From Chelatococcus reniformis (GTDB lineage Bacteria > Pseudomonadota > Alphaproteobacteria > Rhizobiales > Beijerinckiaceae): a DNA stretch of 64,000 nt. The notes under the pieces are model-generated. The model did not search any database, was not told where the DNA came from, and saw nothing but the letters and a program-made list of their open reading frames with translations. Below, piece by piece: positions 46,742 to 55,471 of the stretch (position 1 is its first letter; every line of letters starts with the position of its first letter). The stretch covers positions 40,165 through 104,164 of the forward strand of contig NZ_BMGG01000006.1 in the NCBI RefSeq assembly GCF_014640075.1, read 5' to 3'. Both the position numbers and the translations under genes were made by a program.

Positions 46742-49470
46742 GGCCGATCCTGCGCCGGGGCGGCGTCCCGCGGGCGACAGCCCTGCAGCCGATCGAAGAT
46801 GCGGTCGGGGGTGAAGGGCAGAGTTGCAAAGCGCACGCCGGTCGCATCGAGGAGCGCGTTGGAGATCGCCGGCGCAATCGGGTTGATGGCGCTCTCGCCC
46901 TGGGCCTTGGCGCCGAGCGGACCGATGCTGTCGTACGTGTCGGCGAACAGGATCTGGGTGCGCGGCACGTCGGCGAAGCTCGGGATGCGGTAGTTGCGCA
47001 GCGCCGCATTCTTCATGTGGCCGCTGTCGTCGTAGTCCATGTGCTCGGTCAGCGCCCAGCCCAGGCCCATTGCGATCGAGCCGTCGATCTGTCCTCGGCA
47101 TTGCTGCGGATTGATCAGCCGGCCGATATCGGCGGCGTGCACGCTCTGCAGGATCTCGATGTCGCCGGTCACCCGGTGCACGGCGAGACGGATGCCCTGC
47201 ACGTTGAAGGCGACCGTACGCGGTGCCAGGTAGGCCTTACGCTTGGCCTGGAAGCGATGGCCGGCTGCCGTGCCCTCTGCATACAGCTCGGTGAGGCCAA
47301 TGCGCTTGTTCCCGGCGACGACGGCACCATCCTCCATCGTCCAGTCATCGAGCGCGGTTCCGGTGCTGCGCGCCGCATAGGCGAGAATGTTGTGGCGCAG
47401 CGCCGTGGCCGTCAACGTCACCGCCTGGCCGGCGACGACGGTGCCTGTCGAGGCGAAGGTACCGGTGTCGTAGGGCGTCTTGTCGGTGTCGGCGTTGATG
47501 ATGTCGATGTCCTGGGCGCGCGAGCCGAGCACGCCGGCGGCCAGCTGGCGGTGAGAGGTGACGGAGCCGTTGCCCATCTCGGTCGAGCCCACCGCGAGGT
47601 GGAAGCGGCCGTCGGGCAAGAGTTCCATGGTGGCGCCAGAGCGATGCTCGGTCGGCGGACCGGACTCCAGCATGGTTAGCGCAACGCCGCGCCCCTCCAG
47701 CCAGTCCTCTCCGTCGGGTCTGGCGCGGCCGTCGCCTGTGGCCAGCGCCTCCTCCACCAGATCCAGGCATTGGTCGAGGCCGTAGCTGCCGAAATCGACA
47801 TCGGAAACCTCGTCCCAGATCGATTCGATCCAGTCGTTTGGCCGCACCATATTCAGGCGCCGCATGGCGAACGGATCGAGCTTCAGCAGGCTGGCGAGAT
47901 CATCGACGGCGCATTCGATGGCGAAGGTGGTCTGCGACGAGCCGTAGCCGCGAAAGCCGCCACCGGGGATCATATTGGTATAAACGGCGAAGCCGTCCGC
48001 CTTCTTGTTGGCGCAGCGGTACATGGCGATCGGGCTGGCGAGCGACGCCGCCAGCGTCTCGCCGGAGTGGCCGCCATAGGCCCCGGTGTTGGAGACGACG
48101 CGTACCTCGATGGCGGTGAGGCGCCCGTCCGCCTTGGCACCGAGCTTCACGTGCGTCGTCATCTGGTGGCGGGTGGTCGCCGCGATGAACTGCTCCTCGC
48201 GGGTGTATTCCCACTTCACCGGACGGCCAATCCTCAGGGTGGCCAGGACGCAGAGGTCCTCGGAGATGACCTCCTGCTTGCCGCCGAACCCGCCGCCGAC
48301 ACGCTCGGTGAACACATGCAGGTTGCGCGCCGGGATGTCGAACAGGTGGCTGAGCTTCTGCTGGGCGATGAATGGCGCCTGCGAACTGGTGCGCACGTGA
48401 ATGCGGCCATCGTCGCCCCGCCACGCGATCGAGCCGTGCGTCTCCAGATGCACGTGCTGCACGCGGGAGGTGGAATAGGTGTGCTCGTGCACCGCGTCCG
48501 CCTCGGCGAACCCCCTGGCGACGCTGCCGACCTCGCCGTGGATCTCGGCATAGATGTTGCCGTGGGCCTCGCCGCCCTTGGTATGCAGGATAGGCGCACC
48601 CGGGCTCATGGCTTCGACGGGGTCGAACACCGCCGGCAGCGGCTCGTAGGTGACGACGAGCGCCCGGCAGCCGGCCTCGGCCGCGGCCTCGGTCTCGGCC
48701 ACGACGGCCGCGACCCGCTGGCCGACGAAGCGGACGATATCATCGAGCATGTAGGTGTCGTCGGGGTCGACCAGATGGTCTTCGTGCGTCGCCGTGCTGT
48801 AGAGCTTGCGCGGCACATCCTCCCAGGTGAACACCTCAAGCACGCCCGGCACGGCCAGGGCGGCGCGGCGATCGATGCTGACGATGCGGGCATGGGCGTG
48901 GGGCGAGCGCAGCACCTTGAGGTGCGCCAGGTCGGCCACCGCGACGTCCATCGTGTAGCGCGCTTGGCCCGTGACGATGCCTGGACCGAACGGGTTGGGC
49001 AGGTTCGCGCCGCAGGCGCTGCCGGCGATGTCCTCGCCCACGTTGACGACGCCGTGGATGGCATCGTCAATGGACCGATAGCCGGTGCAGCGGCACAGGT
49101 TGCCCTTGAGGTTGCGCGGCAGGTCGGCGCGCTGCTCGCCGTCGAGCGCTGCGACGGTCATGATCATGCCGGCGGCGCAGAAGCCGCATTGAAACGCGGC
49201 GGCATCCAGGAAGGCTTGTTGGACGGGATGCAGTTCGTCGCCTCGGGCCAGTCCCTGGATGGTGGTGACCTCGCGACCCGCAGCGCGAAACGCTGGCATC
49301 AGGCAAGAATGAATCGGCTCGCCGTCGACCCATACGGTGCAGGCGCCGCAGTCTCCCTGATCGCAGCCCTTCTTGACGCCGAAGTCGCCACGCTCGCGCA
49401 GAAATGTGCGCAGGCACTGGCCAGGCCGCGGCTCTGCCGAGAAGGAGCGGCCATCGACGGAATAATTCAT
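46738..49470 (-). CDS. Molybdenum hydroxylase, fused 2Fe-2S and molybdopterin subunits (xanthine dehydrogenase family)
   Basis: A 910-residue fusion. Residues 1-~145 are the iron-sulfur subunit: the plant-type cluster Cys36, 41, 44, 56 and the second cluster Cys95, 98, 126, 128 (QCGFC, CRCTGY). Residues ~155-910 are the large subunit, with MIPGGGFRGYGSSQ and, near the C terminus, KAQGESAINP containing the catalytic Glu. The CO dehydrogenase motif AYxCSFR is absent, so it is not form-I CODH. It hydroxylates an N-heterocycle or aldehyde and passes electrons through the clusters to the FAD subunit encoded just upstream (ATGA overlap). Subunit fusion is uncommon. Confidence 0.92.
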   Translation of the reverse strand: MNYSVDGRSFSAEPRPGQCLRTFLRERGDFGVKKGCDQGDCGACTVWVDGEPIHSCLMPAFRAAGREVTTIQGLARGDELHPVQQAFLDAAAFQCGFCAAGMIMTVAALDGEQRADLPRNLKGNLCRCTGYRSIDDAIHGVVNVGEDIAGSACGANLPNPFGPGIVTGQARYTMDVAVADLAHLKVLRSPHAHARIVSIDRRAALAVPGVLEVFTWEDVPRKLYSTATHEDHLVDPDDTYMLDDIVRFVGQRVAAVVAETEAAAEAGCRALVVTYEPLPAVFDPVEAMSPGAPILHTKGGEAHGNIYAEIHGEVGSVARGFAEADAVHEHTYSTSRVQHVHLETHGSIAWRGDDGRIHVRTSSQAPFIAQQKLSHLFDIPARNLHVFTERVGGGFGGKQEVISEDLCVLATLRIGRPVKWEYTREEQFIAATTRHQMTTHVKLGAKADGRLTAIEVRVVSNTGAYGGHSGETLAASLASPIAMYRCANKKADGFAVYTNMIPGGGFRGYGSSQTTFAIECAVDDLASLLKLDPFAMRRLNMVRPNDWIESIWDEVSDVDFGSYGLDQCLDLVEEALATGDGRARPDGEDWLEGRGVALTMLESGPPTEHRSGATMELLPDGRFHLAVGSTEMGNGSVTSHRQLAAGVLGSRAQDIDIINADTDKTPYDTGTFASTGTVVAGQAVTLTATALRHNILAYAARSTGTALDDWTMEDGAVVAGNKRIGLTELYAEGTAAGHRFQAKRKAYLAPRTVAFNVQGIRLAVHRVTGDIEILQSVHAADIGRLINPQQCRGQIDGSIAMGLGWALTEHMDYDDSGHMKNAALRNYRIPSFADVPRTQILFADTYDSIGPLGAKAQGESAINPIAPAISNALLDATGVRFATLPFTPDRIFDRLQGCRPRDAAPAQDRP

Positions 49471-50297
49471 GCGCGCGACTCCAGTGCGGCCAGCTCCGCG
49501 CGAATTTCTTCGGCGAAATGGTAGGTCAGATGTCGGCGATAGGCGGGCGCGCCGTTCACGTCGTCGAAGAAGCCGTCCTGCTCGACCGCCGCGTCGATGG
49601 CGCGGCGCAAGGTGGCCGCATCGGGCATGTGGTCGAAGCGGAGCTGCAGGGGCCTGGGCGTCGCAGCGGTGATGGTCAGCAGCAGGTCCGTGCCCCGCCG
49701 CGACGTGCCGACCACCAATGTCGCCGAGCGTCCCTGGTGGACCAGTGACGAGCGGCGGAACGCGAAGTTCCTGGCAAGGGCCGATGCCGGCAGGTGGATG
49801 CTGCGCAGCAGTTCGCCCGGCGCCAGGACGTTGGCGTGATTGCCGGTGACGAAGCCGAGCGCCGGCAGCGTGCGCTCCTTGCCGTCCCGAGGCCAGAGCG
49901 TGTAGGTGCCTTCGAGCGCGACTGTCAGCGAAATCATGGCGCCGGCCGGAAGCGACATGCAGATGTTACCGCCGACGCTCGCCTCATTGGCCACCTTGAA
50001 CGACATCAGCAGGGCGCGGCAGCAAAGCGACAGCAGCGGCCCGGCGACCCATTCGGGCGGCGGCACGAAACGGTCGAGCTCGCGGATGCGCGCCGTCGCC
50101 GCGATCTCGAGCCCGTCCGCCGTCACGGCCAGCGACGGCCAGTCGAATGCCCTGAGATCGAGCAGCGTGTCGAGGTTGGGCTGCGGCTCGGAGAACAGCC
50201 AGGTGCCACCCGACAACCAGGCCAGGCCCGGGCGCCAATGCGTGACGTCGGCCGGCCGGCGCGGCCGTTCGATCGCTCGAATTGTATTGATGTCCAT
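49467..50297 (-). CDS. FAD-binding subunit of molybdenum hydroxylase (CoxM/XdhB-like)
   Basis: A 276-residue protein if started at ATG 50297; upstream starts at 50339 are possible. The FAD-binding segment WLSGGTWLFSEPQP is near the N terminus and VANEASVGGNICMSLPAGAM near residues 115-135, both typical of the FAD_binding_5/CO_deh_flav_C layout. It accepts electrons from the iron-sulfur clusters of the fused subunit encoded downstream with a 4-base overlap. No molybdenum-cofactor maturation gene (XdhC-like) is nearby. Confidence 0.88.
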   Translation of the reverse strand: MDINTIRAIERPRRPADVTHWRPGLAWLSGGTWLFSEPQPNLDTLLDLRAFDWPSLAVTADGLEIAATARIRELDRFVPPPEWVAGPLLSLCCRALLMSFKVANEASVGGNICMSLPAGAMISLTVALEGTYTLWPRDGKERTLPALGFVTGNHANVLAPGELLRSIHLPASALARNFAFRRSSLVHQGRSATLVVGTSRRGTDLLLTITAATPRPLQLRFDHMPDAATLRRAIDAAVEQDGFFDDVNGAPAYRRHLTYHFAEEIRAELAALESRA

Positions 50298-50832
50298 GTC
50301 CGATGCCGTCTTTATACAGCTAACGATGACGCGGGCCATCGGCCCGCCCGAGTATTTCGCAATGGATAGGACCATCCAATTGCACAGAATTGCTCCAGGG
50401 CTTTGAATCCGGAGCGCTGCTCGGCGACCGGGTGGTTCCACCCACCCGCGGAGCGCGCTAGGCGGCGCGGCGTGCTGCACGCGGCCGCCATTCCGGCGCA
50501 TGGAGATGCGAGCTCGGAAGGAAGGGAAGTCCGGATTGCGCAGGATATCCCCTGCGGCGGGCCGCTCGCGCCGCCCGCCGCAGGGGAGTCACCCCCCGGT
50601 GTCTCTTGATTGTGGAATTTACTGCCGGGTGCGCCGCAGTCCCGCGCCCCAGCGCGGCCCTGGGCCCGCACCCGCCCCCCGTCGGCAGTCGTCACCGGTT
50701 GCCCCCGCCCCCCTTGGCACCGTCAGCGACACCATAACCGTTCGAGACGAAGGGGATTAGGTCCGCCGTCTCATTCCGTTACGTCAATTGTTGATCCAGC
50801 GTCTCAACCCGCCCGGTTGTGTCGGGTACCCG
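50298..50832. other. Intergenic region upstream of the molybdenum hydroxylase operon
   Basis: About 535 bases between the AraC regulator's 3' end and the FAD subunit gene. It is Pro/Arg-coding-like in all frames with no recognisable gene. It should contain the operon promoter, and the AraC regulator on the left of it may act here; I could not identify paired direct repeats by eye. Confidence 0.4.
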
Positions 50833-51882
50833 TCAGACCGCCCCATGTCGCGCCCGCTGATCGGCCAGATGCTGCTCGCGGGCGTCGCTTGGCGTCATGC
50901 CGAACCGCCGCTTGAACATGCGGTTGAACGTCGGCGCATCGAGAAAGCCGCAGCGGAAGGCGATCTCGGCCACCTTGAGCCCATCCAGCGGGCGGGTGGT
51001 GAGCAATTGCCAGGCTCGCGTGAGCCGGCAGTCCCAGATCACCGCGGCGATCGTCTCGCCCCGCCGCGCGAAGGCGCGATAAAGGGAGGCGCGCGAACAG
51101 CCGATGGCGCGCGCCACCATGTCGGGAGAGAGAGCAGCGTCCGCACACCGGCGTTCGATCAGCTGCCGCGCAGCGGCATAGTGGCCACTCTCGAAACCGT
51201 CGGGCTCGGAGCCGCCAACCGCCTCAGCCTGCAATTGCGCGAGCGCCATGTCGGCGGCCGCCGTGAGGGCGACGACACGCTGTCGCTCGCTCAGCTCTGC
51301 CTCGTGGACCATCGTCGCGATCATGTGCGCGCGCAGCAGCGCGCCTATGCCCTTGGCCGGCAGGGTGAGCCCAGCCAGATGGTCGGGATCACGGCCAAGT
51401 GCTCGTGTGACCATCATCCGCGGCAAGACCAGCGCCACAGCCCGGTGGCGCGACCGGACCAGCGAACTAGGCTGGGCCTGGTCGATGATGCAGAGGTCTC
51501 CAGCCCGGTGCGGCAGCGAGCGGCCGGCATGGTCGAGCGTGCCGTGACGTGCGCCGACCATCAGATCGAAGACGATGTCGTCGACCCCATCGGCGGCGCA
51601 GCGTGCTGCGCTCCGCTCGCCGGCAATGCTGCTCGAAACGTGCTCGAGCAGCTGGATACCGTTCGCGTTGATGATGCGCAGGTGCGCATCGAACGGCCGG
51701 TCGTGCTCGAGTTGCGCCACCGGCTCGTTGCGGCGCATGACCTCGTCGCGCCAATAGGCGAAACGATCTCGCGGCGCCACGGCGGCGGTCGTCCATTGCA
51801 GCGCGGGAGGCGAACCGGACGGCTCCCCGCGCGAGTCCGCCAATGCGAAAGGCACTTCAGCGTCGTCAGCCCACGTGGCCAT
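50833..51882 (-). CDS. AraC-family transcriptional regulator
   Basis: A 349-residue regulator. The N-terminal half (about 35-220) resembles AraC_binding_2 (FAYWRDEVMRR, GTLDHAGRSLPHRAGDLCII). The C-terminal double HTH spans about 240-345: VARAIGCSRASLYRAFARRG, then LKVAEIAFRCGFLDAPTFNRMFKRRFGMTPSDAR. It is encoded immediately upstream of the molybdenum hydroxylase operon on the same strand, with 535 bases between, so it is a good candidate activator. ATG 51882 was chosen because upstream residues look non-coding. Confidence 0.92.
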   Translation of the reverse strand: MATWADDAEVPFALADSRGEPSGSPPALQWTTAAVAPRDRFAYWRDEVMRRNEPVAQLEHDRPFDAHLRIINANGIQLLEHVSSSIAGERSAARCAADGVDDIVFDLMVGARHGTLDHAGRSLPHRAGDLCIIDQAQPSSLVRSRHRAVALVLPRMMVTRALGRDPDHLAGLTLPAKGIGALLRAHMIATMVHEAELSERQRVVALTAAADMALAQLQAEAVGGSEPDGFESGHYAAARQLIERRCADAALSPDMVARAIGCSRASLYRAFARRGETIAAVIWDCRLTRAWQLLTTRPLDGLKVAEIAFRCGFLDAPTFNRMFKRRFGMTPSDAREQHLADQRARHGAV

Positions 51883-51916
51883 GGCGGCTACAACCCAGGT
51901 TGCAATGACGTCCAAC

Positions 51917-52072
51917 TTAGAACCGTTCCGGGCGGGCGTCGATACGATCGACGGCGATGCGCTTGCGGTGTGAACGCCGGGCGCCGGGCGCAATGCTCAC
52001 GTTCATCGCCCAGACGACGAGGACGATGCCGGCGTGCGTCATTCCCAGCGCCATCATGAGGTGAGATTCCAT
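51917..52072 (-). CDS. Possible 51-residue membrane microprotein
   Basis: A short frame encoding one hydrophobic segment (MMALGMTHAGIVLVVWAM) followed by a strongly basic tail. GGGGACC lies at a workable distance before ATG 52072. No family is known. This could equally be the leader region of the AraC gene with a chance frame. Confidence 0.2.
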   Translation of the reverse strand: MESHLMMALGMTHAGIVLVVWAMNVSIAPGARRSHRKRIAVDRIDARPERF

Positions 52073-52332
52073 TCGCAGGTCCCCACGTGCACTCATCCAA
52101 GCCGGATGTGTTGATAACTTGAAGATGTCGATACTTTGGCGTCCCAATACCGGCAAGCACCGTCGTCTGCGAGAGCTGTCACATTCCCGCGCGCGCGAAT
52201 ATTCGCGTACCGCCCAAGCTTCATGCCCGGGCTAAGACAGTCGTCCGCGGGCACGACATTTCGCGCGCATGAAGGCCGTAGCCGATATGCCGAGGGCAAT
52301 ATGCGCTAAGATCATGCTGGAGGAGCGGGCAT

Positions 52333-53400
52333 ATGGCGCGGCTGCAAGCGTATTCGGGGCCGATGACGGCGCTCGCCTCGGCGGCCCTGTTCGGGGCGAG
52401 CACGCCACTGGCGAAGCTCCTGCTTGGCGGCGGCCTCGATCCGTGGCTGCTGGCGGGTCTGCTCTACCTCGGCTCCGGCATCGGCCTGGGCGCCCTTGAG
52501 CTGGTCCGGGCGGCCCGCGGGCGTCCGTCGGCCGAAGCCCCGTTGGAGCGGCGGGATCTGCCCTGGCTTGCTCTCGTCGTGCTCGCTGGCGGTATCGTCG
52601 GCCCGCTGCTGCTGATGGTTGGCCTCACGCACACGCCGGCCTCTTCGGCGGCACTGTTGCTCAATGTCGAGGGCCTCGCGACCATGGGCATCGCCTGGCT
52701 CGTCTTCAAGGAATACGTCGATCGCCGCTTGCTCGTGGGCGCCTTCGCCATCCTCTCGGGCGCCGTCGTGCTGTCGTGGCAGGGTGGGCCCACGGTCTTC
52801 GGGCCGGGCGCCACGGCCATCATCGGCGCTTGCATCGCCTGGGGCATCGACAACAACCTGACGCGCAAGCTCTCCTCCGCGGACCCGGTGCAGATCGCCA
52901 TGATCAAGGGCCTGGTGGCCGGAACGGTGAACCTGATCCTTGCCGCGACCACCGGTGCGCGTCTGCCCGCCGTGCCCGAGATCGCGCTCGCCGGATTGGT
53001 CGGCTTCCTCGGCTACGGCGTGAGCCTGGTCCTCTTCGTGCTGGCGCTACGCCATCTGGGCGCGGCGCGCACCGGCGCCTATTTCTCGGCAGCGCCCTTC
53101 ATAGGCGCGGTTCTGGCTGTCGCGCTCTTCGCCGAGCCGATTACCATCCAGCTCCTCCTGGCCGCCCTGCTGATGAGTGGCGGCCTCTCTCTGCACCTCG
53201 CGGAACGGCACGTGCATGAACATGCCCACGAGGCGATGGAGCACGCGCACCGCCATGTGCACGACGCGCATCATCAGCACGGGCACGGGCCGCAGGAGCC
53301 GGCCGGCGAGCCGCACACGCACGCCCACCGCCACCAGCCCATGGTGCATAGGCATCCGCATTATCCGGACCTACATCATCGGCACGGCCACGCGCATTGA
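52333..53400 (+). CDS. EamA/DMT-family transporter with histidine-rich C-terminal tail
   Basis: A 355-residue protein with two EamA repeats of five membrane segments each (about 1-140 and 150-288; YSGPMTALASAALFGASTPLAK opens the first). It ends in a cytoplasmic tail of about 68 residues containing about 25 His, in HxH and HHxH patterns. DMT exporters normally stop near 290-300 residues, so the tail is an addition. Such His-rich tails bind transition metals (known for ZIP/CDF proteins), so metal sensing or metal-linked export is suggested (inference). The annotated start ATG 52333 follows GGAGCGGGC. Confidence 0.88.
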   Translation: MARLQAYSGPMTALASAALFGASTPLAKLLLGGGLDPWLLAGLLYLGSGIGLGALELVRAARGRPSAEAPLERRDLPWLALVVLAGGIVGPLLLMVGLTHTPASSAALLLNVEGLATMGIAWLVFKEYVDRRLLVGAFAILSGAVVLSWQGGPTVFGPGATAIIGACIAWGIDNNLTRKLSSADPVQIAMIKGLVAGTVNLILAATTGARLPAVPEIALAGLVGFLGYGVSLVLFVLALRHLGAARTGAYFSAAPFIGAVLAVALFAEPITIQLLLAALLMSGGLSLHLAERHVHEHAHEAMEHAHRHVHDAHHQHGHGPQEPAGEPHTHAHRHQPMVHRHPHYPDLHHRHGHAH

Positions 53401-53501
53401 TGCTGCATGGCCGCCGACCGCTCGTCGGTCGGCCCCCTGGAGGCCGGGCGCCGAGCCTGAGCGTCCGGCGAGAGGTAAGACCGCCGGGCCAGGCGTCGGC
53501 T

Positions 53502-53592
53502 AGAGCGTTTTCGCCCGAAGTGGACGCCGATTCGCGTGAAGAAAACGCGACACATCAAACGGATAGAGCATTTCGGCGGAAATGCTCTAAGC
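53502..53592. repeat. Dispersed bipartite hairpin repeat (AGAGCGTTTTCG family), copy C, most complete
   Basis: Two hairpins in tandem: GCGTTTTC pairs with GAAAACGC around AGTGGACGCCGATTCGCG, and TAGAGCATTTC (53564-53574) pairs perfectly with GAAATGCTCTA (53579-53589) over a GGCG loop. The outer ends TAGAGC and GCTCTA are inverted repeats. The right end overlaps the stop codon of the convergent acyl-CoA synthetase gene. Confidence 0.88.
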
Positions 53593-55164
53593 GTCGGCCT
53601 GCACGTAGGGCGCGCGCAGCTCGCGCTTCAGCACCTTGCCGATCGGACTGCGCGGCAAGCTCTCCAGGAACACCACTTCGGAGATGCGCTGCGGCTTGCC
53701 GAGGCGCTCGTTGGCCCATGTCCGCAACTCCTCGGCCCCCTCGTCGGCGCCATCGCGCAGCACCACGAAGGCGAGCGGCGTCTCGCCCCATTGCTCGCTC
53801 GGCACCGCGATCACCGCCGCGTCGGTCACATCGGGATGGGACAGCAGCACCTTCTCCAGATCGGTGGCGTAGACGTTGAAACCGCCGGAGATGATCATGT
53901 CCTTCTTGCGGTCAGACAGGTGCAGGAAGCCGTCCTCGTCGAAATAGCCCATGTCGCCGGACTTGAAGAACTTGTTCCCCGCGGCGTCGTACCAGATCAT
54001 GGCGTCGGTCGCAGAGGGGCGGTTGTGGTAGCCCTTCATCATGATGCCGCTGCGGCCGGCGATCTCGCCGATCTCGCCTTGCGGCAACTCGCGCCCGTCA
54101 TCGTCGAGGATCTTGAACTCGGCGCCGAAGGCGGGCTGGCCGACGGTGTCCAGCTTGTCGGGATGGGCCGTGGCATCGAGGATGCAGGCGCCGCCGCCTT
54201 CCGTCATGCCGTAGATCTCGAGCAGTTGCCCCGGCCAGCGCTCGACGATCTCGCGCTTCAGCGCCGCGCGCAGCGGCGCCGAAGTGCACATCTTGTGTTG
54301 GAAGGCGGACAGATCGCGCTGCGCGAAGCTCGGGTCGCCGAGCAGGCGCTGATACTGCACGGGCACCAGCATCGTATGGGTGATGCGCTCGCGCTCGGCG
54401 AGATCGAGATAGCCCGTCACGTCGAATTTGCGCATGACCACGCTGGTGCCGCCGAGCCCGATGGTCGGCAGGAACGCGGCGATCGTCGTGTTGGAATAGA
54501 GCGGCGTTGCCAGCAAGGTGCGGCATCCCGGGCCGTAGCCGAGGGCCGCCAGGTTGTCGAGCGTCAGGGTGCGCGTCGCATGGTCGTGGACGATGCCTTT
54601 GGGCACCCCGGTGGTCCCTGAGGAATAGATGATGTTGAAGTCGAGCTCGGGCGTGATCGCAATGCCCGGATCTGCGGCCGATGCCTGCTCCATCAGGCCC
54701 TTGTAGGAGGCCCAGCCGTCGGCCGCGAAATCGATGCCAATGGCGTTGGCCGCGGCCAGCGGCAGGAGATCCGCCGGAAAGCCCGCAGCGAGATCGCGCA
54801 TCCCCTCGGAGAGGAACAATACCTTCGCGCCGCTGTCGGCGATCATGCCGGCGAGTTGCTCGCTCGAGGCCATGGGCGACAGCGGCACCAGGCAGGCGCC
54901 GGCGCGCAGCGTGCCGACGAAGATCTCGACATACTCGGCGCTGGGCGAGGCGAGGATGGCCACCTTGTCGTTCGGCCGCACACCGCGGCCGACGAGCAGG
55001 TTGGCGAGCCGGTTGATCCGCTCGTTCAGCGTCCGCCAGTCGACCCGCTGGCCCTCGAAGACCAGAGCCTCGCCCGCCGGCTGCTGCCGCGCGTGCGCCG
55101 AGACGCGGCTGCTCAGGTCGAAGAAGACCGGTTCGTCCGGCGCCACCGCTGCCGCTGATGTCAT
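53587..55164 (-). CDS. AMP-dependent acyl-CoA synthetase/ligase (ANL family)
   Basis: A 525-residue adenylate-forming enzyme. The P-loop YSSGTTGVPKGIVHDH is near residues 170-185, A5 is IYGMTEGGG, A7 is KSGDMGYFDEDGFL, the hinge is DRKKDMIISGGFNVY, and the terminal Lys is in PRSPIGKVLKREL. It converts a carboxylic acid to the CoA thioester. The gene is divergent from the binding-protein gene at 55472 across 307 bases that contain a TetR-type palindrome (55322-55338). Its stop lies in a dispersed repeat. Confidence 0.93.
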   Translation of the reverse strand: MTSAAAVAPDEPVFFDLSSRVSAHARQQPAGEALVFEGQRVDWRTLNERINRLANLLVGRGVRPNDKVAILASPSAEYVEIFVGTLRAGACLVPLSPMASSEQLAGMIADSGAKVLFLSEGMRDLAAGFPADLLPLAAANAIGIDFAADGWASYKGLMEQASAADPGIAITPELDFNIIYSSGTTGVPKGIVHDHATRTLTLDNLAALGYGPGCRTLLATPLYSNTTIAAFLPTIGLGGTSVVMRKFDVTGYLDLAERERITHTMLVPVQYQRLLGDPSFAQRDLSAFQHKMCTSAPLRAALKREIVERWPGQLLEIYGMTEGGGACILDATAHPDKLDTVGQPAFGAEFKILDDDGRELPQGEIGEIAGRSGIMMKGYHNRPSATDAMIWYDAAGNKFFKSGDMGYFDEDGFLHLSDRKKDMIISGGFNVYATDLEKVLLSHPDVTDAAVIAVPSEQWGETPLAFVVLRDGADEGAEELRTWANERLGKPQRISEVVFLESLPRSPIGKVLKRELRAPYVQADA

Positions 55165-55321
55165 GCCGCTCCTCCTTCAGATGGCCGTGCCGGGCGCCAC
55201 GCGCAGCCCGCCCGCCATGTCAACGTTCCTCGGTTCGGGATGCAGACCTGTCGTCCGGGCCGTTCGCCCCTCGGCCTGCACCGACGGCGCCGAACCTAGC
55301 TCCGGCTCGACGCGATATCCA

Positions 55322-55338
55322 TAAGATAATATATGTTA
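55322..55338. promoter_or_regulatory. TetR-type palindromic operator, near-identical to the 62527 site
   Basis: TAAGATA-ATA-TATGTTA: 7-bp arms with one mismatch. The site with its flanks (55319-55339) is 20 of 21 bases identical to 62524-62544, which sits before the TetR gene. It lies in the centre of the divergent intergenic region of the acyl-CoA synthetase and the binding-protein genes. Binding is inferred, not shown. Confidence 0.75.
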
Positions 55339-55471
55339 CCGACCCGGCGGCGCAGCCTCGCCCTCGCCCGATGCGAGCGCGAGGACGCATGCGTGCGCCT
55401 GAGGCATTGTGGAGTGGACAATATCAGGGCGGGCGCGTTCGCGCGGCACCGCACCCAAACAGGGGAACACC

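Noticed and set aside
46738..49470. Possible form-I CO dehydrogenase
   Set aside because: The AYxCSFR active-site motif is absent and the XDH-type GGGFRGYG is present instead.
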